From the NCBI GenBank assembly GCA_026770575.1, contig MU657368.1, positions 56,822-67,367 on the forward strand: a stretch of 10,546 nucleotides of DNA, read 5' to 3'. Made by a program: the position numbers and the translations under genes. The notes beneath the pieces are model-generated. The model was not told where the DNA came from and searched no databases. It saw only the letters and a list, made by a program, of their open reading frames with translations. Positions within the stretch are counted from its first letter, which is position 1, and each line of letters starts with the position of its first letter. This document shows positions 7,500 through 10,546 of this stretch, piece by piece. Origin of the DNA: Pelagophyceae sp. CCMP2097. Taxonomy: Eukaryota; Sar; Pelagophyceae.

Positions 7500-7640
7500 T
7501 AAATGGGTTTCCATTCTCTTGGACTCCCAACATACATTTCGAAACAAGTCGTCCAAACCTTGGTTTTATCGCACGCATTGTCAGATTCTGAAACGGTTTG
7601 GAATGCGAATCAGTACAACAAGAAATGGATATAATCTATA
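7442..7640 (+). pseudogene. LINE post-RT segment, several frame changes
   Basis: LINE-like sequence continues but shifts register twice. Frame 1 gives FAKKLSMLRRNF (about 7461-7496). Frame 0, after about 7503, gives MGFHSLGLPTYISKQ and then TLVLSHALSDSETVW, resembling the LVLSxxLYGxExW block of LINE C-terminal regions. Frame 2 takes over near 7597. The changes cluster at short homopolymers, as elsewhere in the element. Confidence 0.6.
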
Positions 7641-8314
7641 GGAGGCTCTTGGGCGTGCCAACTAAAACTAATAAAACTGCATTTCACTACGAACTTGGAC
7701 TTATTGATCAAAGGTTCCGTGCCCTAGTGGCTGCCCTCAAGTTTCGTAACCATATTATAGGGCTCCCTGATGGCCGTCTCGTTAAACGCTTGTACGTTGC
7801 ACTGCGTTCGGAAGTCAGTATCAATTCTGGCGATCCCAAGTATATCAAGAACAGTGTCACTCATTTCCTCGAACCCTTAGCGATTGGCCTAGACTGGTGT
7901 GAACACATCTCCGGTACCGCAATTGCAAAAGCTAAGGAACACGACATTTTATGCTATCTACAGATGAACAAACTCTTAACTCAGTCAGCAACTTCTGTTA
8001 CAATCAAAACACTCATGAGGTGGTCAACGTCTTACCGTACGGCCCCATGCCTTCTTCGTAACCCACACGCTTCTTGGGATCTTCGTGAGGGTCGAATTTT
8101 GAAAACTAAGCTTCGCCTCATTTGCTTCGAGGCACTGGGCAAAGGGCATAATATCACAGATTCAAGCGATTCTAGTGGTCGCATCACTCGAACTAAGTCC
8201 ATTTCGTACACTCTGTGCTGTCGCCAGCGATACACGGAATCTATATATCATATTTTGGGAGATTGTGCTACTTACGCTATGCTATACCTCGTGAGGAATG
8301 TTTTAGCAGAATAA
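7598..8314 (+). pseudogene. LINE C-terminal region with Cys/His motif
   Basis: Frame 2 begins with VQQEMDIIYRRLLGVP and TAFHYELGL, the Q...R.LLG.P...ELG pattern typical after LINE RTs, and runs to a TAA ending at 8314. Near the end is CCRQRYTESIYHILGDC (8216-8266), resembling the C-terminal Cys/His zinc motif of many LINEs (C...C...H....C), though the first Cys pair is adjacent and not spaced by two. That motif binds element RNA in other families. The segment is intact for about 238 codons, the longest undamaged stretch after the RT. Confidence 0.75.
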
Positions 8315-8316
8315 GT

Positions 8317-8420
8317 GAGAAGACTCCTCTTTTTGATTCTCTGTCAATCCATGCTAAGGTTGACTTCAACATAGATTCCCCTTTTTGATTCTCTGTCAAT
8401 CCATGCTAAGGTTGACTTCA
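8317..8420 (+). repeat. 52-bp tandem duplication in LINE 3' UTR
   Basis: Two head-to-tail units with a 52-bp period, about 8317-8368 and 8369-8420. The 40 bases at 8329-8368 and 8381-8420 look identical, beginning CTTTTTGATTCTCTGTC. The preceding bases differ slightly. The duplication starts right after the stop codon. Confidence 0.85.
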
Positions 8421-8525
8421 TCATGCATGAGAATACTCCCCATTTCGTCGATACTTTCATTTATCGTTTCTTATTTAAATTAAAAACCTATCAAATTCGT
8501 GCTAAGTTGGTTGATCTGACTAGGC

Positions 8526-8580
8526 CAGGAGAAGGTCCTACGAGACTGGACATCCTGTGATTTTTATTACATTACATTAC
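8526..8580 (+). other. LINE 3' end: possible stem-loop and (ATTAC)3 tail
   Basis: CAGGA (8526-8530) can pair with TCCTG (8553-8557) just upstream of GTGATTTTT and three ATTAC units at 8566-8580. Short tandem repeats at the end of a LINE act as the poly(A)-like tail in several clades, and the stem may be the RT recognition site. The stem is short and so tentative; the tail is clear. Confidence 0.55.
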
Positions 8581-8637
8581 ACAGACTAGTCGAACTGCGC
8601 GAGTGGGGGGTTACTGTGTTTCCCATTCTCCTGCAGT

Positions 8638-8682
8638 GAGCCATATGCCGGCCGATAGACTCTTTTAAGTAAACACACTCTG
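8638..8682 (+). repeat. 45-bp inverted repeat, left copy
   Basis: Matches the reverse complement of 10210-10254 at 40 of 45 positions, with core CGGCCGATAGACTCTTTT and then AGTAAACACAC. It starts 58 bp after the LINE tail. Weaker similarity with the other arm may continue inward (TGAACA-ACAC, TGGGTTCT, CTTTAGAGT). Confidence 0.8.
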
Positions 8683-8940
8683 AAATTTGCTTGATCATCT
8701 ACTTTCCTCTGAACATACACTACTCATGCGTGAGAAAGGCGCCTTCTACTGGGTTCTACGTCGGCTTTAGAGTTGAGACCCCCTCTGTGTGTCCAGTGTC
8801 GACGACCCCAAGAACCTCTTTCGACCATAGAAGCCCTGCAGCCGCCATTACATTGATACTTGGCGACTGAGGTCGATTGTGCAAGGTCGATGGCGATGAA
8901 TATGCCCCGTAGAACCACGTGCGCGGCCTCCAGAGTGCTT

Positions 8941-8960
8941 GGGGGTCCTCTGGGACCCCC
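8941..8960. repeat. Perfect 8-bp stem, 4-nt loop hairpin
   Basis: GGGGGTCC and GGACCCCC flank a TCTG loop. In a eukaryotic setting it is not a rho-independent terminator. It may be a structured remnant of a mobile element or chance in a G-rich tract. Confidence 0.5.
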
Positions 8961-9137
8961 ATGCGGGTCTAGGATCAAGCTATCGTGTAACAAAGGGTCT
9001 TCATGTTGACGAAGGTGGCAAAATAATTTGGAGACGACACGCGGGGACCCCAGCAGGTGGCTCTGGCTCGATGAGGGTGGCGTCGTCGGCGGAACTTTTG
9101 TACCCGGAGGTAAAGAGGTACATGGACTACAACGTGA

Positions 9138-9425
9138 GGCAAAATTGGGGGCGTCAGCACGCTGCTAGCGACCACTGGGTCAACACCAATTTGATGACGG
9201 GAGCGTGAGCCTGCCAGATGGGGTCGCATGTCGTCAATTCACGATCCCGTCAACTCGCACTTGGCAGGGTGCTCGTTGATGACCCCAAGCGGCCCACTGC
9301 ACTCTAAAACCCGGGATTTTCGACGTGCGCGTCCGATGGCGGCCCTCGATTTCGAAGAAAGTTAGGAGCGTGGATGCCGTGGGCATCACCTTGCGCGTAC
9401 GCTCGTGCAAAATTGGGAGCGTGGG
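9138..9425. repeat. Three diverged copies of an ~18-bp motif
   Basis: Related segments of the form GCAAAATTGGGNGCGT lie at about 9138-9156 and 9406-9425; a more diverged one (GAAAGTTAGGAGCGTGG) is at 9356-9373. Read on the minus strand, each can encode A-P-N-F. The two right-hand copies are 50 bp apart. Confidence 0.35.
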
Positions 9426-9839
9426 CATGCATACACGCAGGATGGGACTCGATACCAGCAAGGAGCAAAGGTGCCCATAAAAAACGCACGCGCAGCGATG
9501 CTTGTGCCCCCAAAATCGCCATGCGAGGACATCGAGCCTATACAAGGGGCATCGGCGATAAAGCCAGTCTCAAGTGGCGCAAAGTTGTGGCTCCCAGAGG
9601 CCGCCTACGGGGGTGTGCGTGGTCGCTATGGGCTTCCCTGTCCCCTGGGGTGTCCGTGAAATGATCAGCCTCGAAAAGGGCGCCTTGCAAGGGCGTGAAC
9701 AAGCGCTTCCCCCAATATTTTGGACTTGATAAAATCTTAATTTGCTTCCTTACCTTGATTTTGACTCGATTTTGCCTCCTCTATCGGAAAGGTTCGGGCC
9801 CGGCTGTCAATTGCAGGACCGTAGGGATCGAAATTCTGG

Positions 9840-10247
9840 CTATGTGACGGGGTGGGTCCGTACGTACTGGGGTGGTATATGACCGGTCCAGTACGAGTGC
9901 CGCGAGTGGAGCTTCAGACGAGCCAAAACTGAGGTCTGGATTTCCAGCTTTAGCGTTTTTAACAGAAGAATTTTACTGAACCGGGCATCATGGGACTCAG
10001 CGCGGCGTCCTCTACCACCCCCAACAGGAGCAAAACAGCCTCCGACGAAAGCTGCAATTGACAGCAAGTCCCTGGTGTTATAAGCGATACCCCTTGTAAG
10101 ACAGCGCGGCCAGACTCTAAAGGAGAACCCAAGTGTTCCGCGCGCGCCCACCGCGCCAGTAGTTCGTGTGTGTTCAAGTCTTTTTTTTAACTTATTCGGC
10201 GTTTTTTGCCAGTGTGTGTTTACTAAAAAGAGTCTATCGGCCGACAT
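9840..10247 (-). CDS. Weak 135-codon open frame overlapping the right inverted repeat
   Basis: ATG at 10247 opens a frame of 135 residues, ending at 9840-9842. The first codons lie within the 45-bp inverted repeat (MSADRLFLVNT). The left copy of that repeat starts with the same ATG but has TAA at codon 8 and TGA at codon 13. Differences between copies are not biased to third positions, which argues against coding selection. The protein is basic with Gly-rich and Leu-rich stretches and no family motif. It is probably chance, but it is the longest frame on the right flank. Confidence 0.15.
   Translation of the reverse strand: MSADRLFLVNTHWQKTPNKLKKRLEHTRTTGAVGARGTLGFSFRVWPRCLTRGIAYNTRDLLSIAAFVGGCFAPVGGGRGRRAESHDARFSKILLLKTLKLEIQTSVLARLKLHSRHSYWTGHIPPQYVRTHPVT
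9863..9895. repeat. 8-bp inverted repeat
   Basis: CGTACTGG (9863-9870) and CCAGTACG (9888-9895) are perfect inverted copies with a 17-nt spacer that contains ACCGGT. No function is evident. Confidence 0.4.
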
Positions 10248-10254
10248 AAGCCTC
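10210..10254 (-). repeat. 45-bp inverted repeat, right copy
   Basis: Inverted partner of 8638-8682, with five differences. Together they bracket 8638-10254 (1,617 bp), as terminal inverted repeats of a DNA transposon would. No target-site duplication is visible and no transposase is encoded between them. Confidence 0.8.
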
Positions 10255-10283
10255 GTGACGTGTGATGGTAAAGGGACGCCCCA

Positions 10284-10361
10284 GTCCAACGGACCGCAAA
10301 CACCTAACGGACCTCCTACGCTTCGCTTCGGGGTCCGTTGGATTTTTGCGGTCCGTTGGAC
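10284..10361. repeat. 78-bp palindrome built of GTCCAACGGAC units
   Basis: Arms 10284-10315 and 10330-10361 are inverted copies matching at 28 of 32 positions, with the outer 17 bp perfect (GTCCAACGGACCGCAAA). The loop is 14 nt. Each arm itself holds two near copies of the AACGGACC core, so the palindrome has four. It lies 29 bp outside the right 45-bp repeat. Confidence 0.75.
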
Positions 10362-10546
10362 CGGGCCGCAAAAACGCGAAGCGGTTACAGGGTGAATGTG
10401 AGAGTAAGATAATGGATTTTATCTAAAGGCAAAGGCGGTCTCTACCACCAGTCGCTTATTTTTTAAGAAGGCAAAAGGCGCTGGCGGGCCGACGTTTTCT
10501 TAAAAGGGCGTTTCGCCCGCCGCGCGCGTGGTTGAGTAGTTGGGGG
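10362..10546. other. Right-edge stretch, nothing recognised
   Basis: No open frame of interest. A small hairpin, AGATAA/TTATCT, lies at 10407-10424, and GC-rich blocks (GGCGGGC about 10486, CGCCCGCC about 10513) face each other in inverse orientation. The stretch may belong to a repeat running off the window. Confidence 0.35.

Larger units (their letters stand above)
3345..8580 (+). mobile_element. Decayed APE-type non-LTR retrotransposon (LINE)
   Basis: The order is N-terminal basic region, APE endonuclease, reverse transcriptase, PHD finger, C-terminal Cys/His motif, 3' UTR and (ATTAC)3 tail, all on the plus strand with no LTRs. LINEs copy by target-primed reverse transcription: APE nicks the target and RT extends from it. 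The 5' limit is a guess set by the last in-frame stop and a drop in GC content; no target-site duplication was found. Domains appear in frames 0, 2, 1, 0, 1, 0, 1, 0 and 2 in turn, with two in-frame stops, so this copy cannot make the full protein as assembled. The clade is not assigned; an RT phylogeny would decide it. Confidence 0.9.
8683..9839. other. No confident gene; inside the 45-bp inverted repeats
   Basis: Several frames of 60-100 codons overlap here on both strands with no motif, no shared codon preference, and mostly non-ATG starts. No transposase or integrase signature is seen. Structures noted are the hairpin at 8941-8960 and three related ~18-bp copies near 9138, 9356 and 9406, listed separately. 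Confidence 0.4.

Noticed and set aside
3477..8314. Programmed ribosomal frameshifting between LINE frames
   Set aside because: There are too many shifts, in both directions, inside single domains. No consistent slippery site plus pseudoknot is seen. Decay or assembly indels explain them better.
3345..8580. LTR retrotransposon or endogenous virus
   Set aside because: There are no LTRs, protease, integrase or RNase H signature. The APE endonuclease and short-repeat tail are LINE features despite the YVDD box.
8941..8960. Rho-independent terminator
   Set aside because: It is a good stem but has no T-run, no gene ends there, and the context is eukaryotic.
9840..10289. Real gene on the minus strand with a conserved N-terminus shared with 8638-8682
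   Set aside because: The other copy has stops within 13 codons and the differences are not synonymous-biased, so the shared segment is better read as a repeat. Kept only as a weak frame.
8581..10546. tRNA or other small RNA gene
   Set aside because: I looked for A/B-box-like and cloverleaf patterns (for example around GGTTCGGGC at 9790) and found no matching arms.

Overview
The window looks like nuclear DNA of a unicellular eukaryote, probably an alga or another protist. It contains a canonical GT-AG intron, an AATAAA signal at a stop codon, an APE-type non-LTR (LINE) retrotransposon, and long gene-poor stretches rich in inverted repeats. GC-rich host sequence alternates with more AT-balanced mobile DNA. 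I cannot name the organism from sequence alone.

Left part (1-3344): the 5' end of a Lys-rich gene runs off the left edge on the minus strand (1-151). It is followed by GC-rich non-coding DNA, then a 186-bp MITE-like inverted-repeat element (601-786). An unassigned AT-balanced stretch comes next, then an array of GAATCGATTC units (1303-1357). After that is a ~940-bp nested palindrome (1404-2344) that looks like a foldback transposon. A short two-exon Sel1-like repeat gene lies on the minus strand (2539-3109), with a 97-bp intron and a CCAAT-type palindrome upstream.

Central part (about 3345-8580): one long, decayed LINE on the plus strand. Its order is an N-terminal basic region that begins with a copy of the ubiquitin tail (LRLRGG), an APE endonuclease, a reverse transcriptase with a YVDD box, a PHD finger placed between the RT and its C-terminal region, a C-terminal Cys/His motif, a 3' UTR with a 52-bp tandem duplication, and an (ATTAC)3 tail. 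All domains are recognisable but are spread over all three frames by about eight frameshifts and two nonsense codons. The copy is therefore dead, or the assembly has indel errors.

Right part (8581-10546): no convincing gene. A 45-bp inverted repeat (40/45 identical) brackets 1.6 kb directly beyond the LINE, and a 32-bp-arm palindrome lies just outside its right copy. There is also one perfect short hairpin and a weak 135-codon minus-strand frame.

The most distinctive features are the ubiquitin-tail start and the internal PHD finger in the same LINE. The window is otherwise a repeat-dense accessory region around one small host gene.
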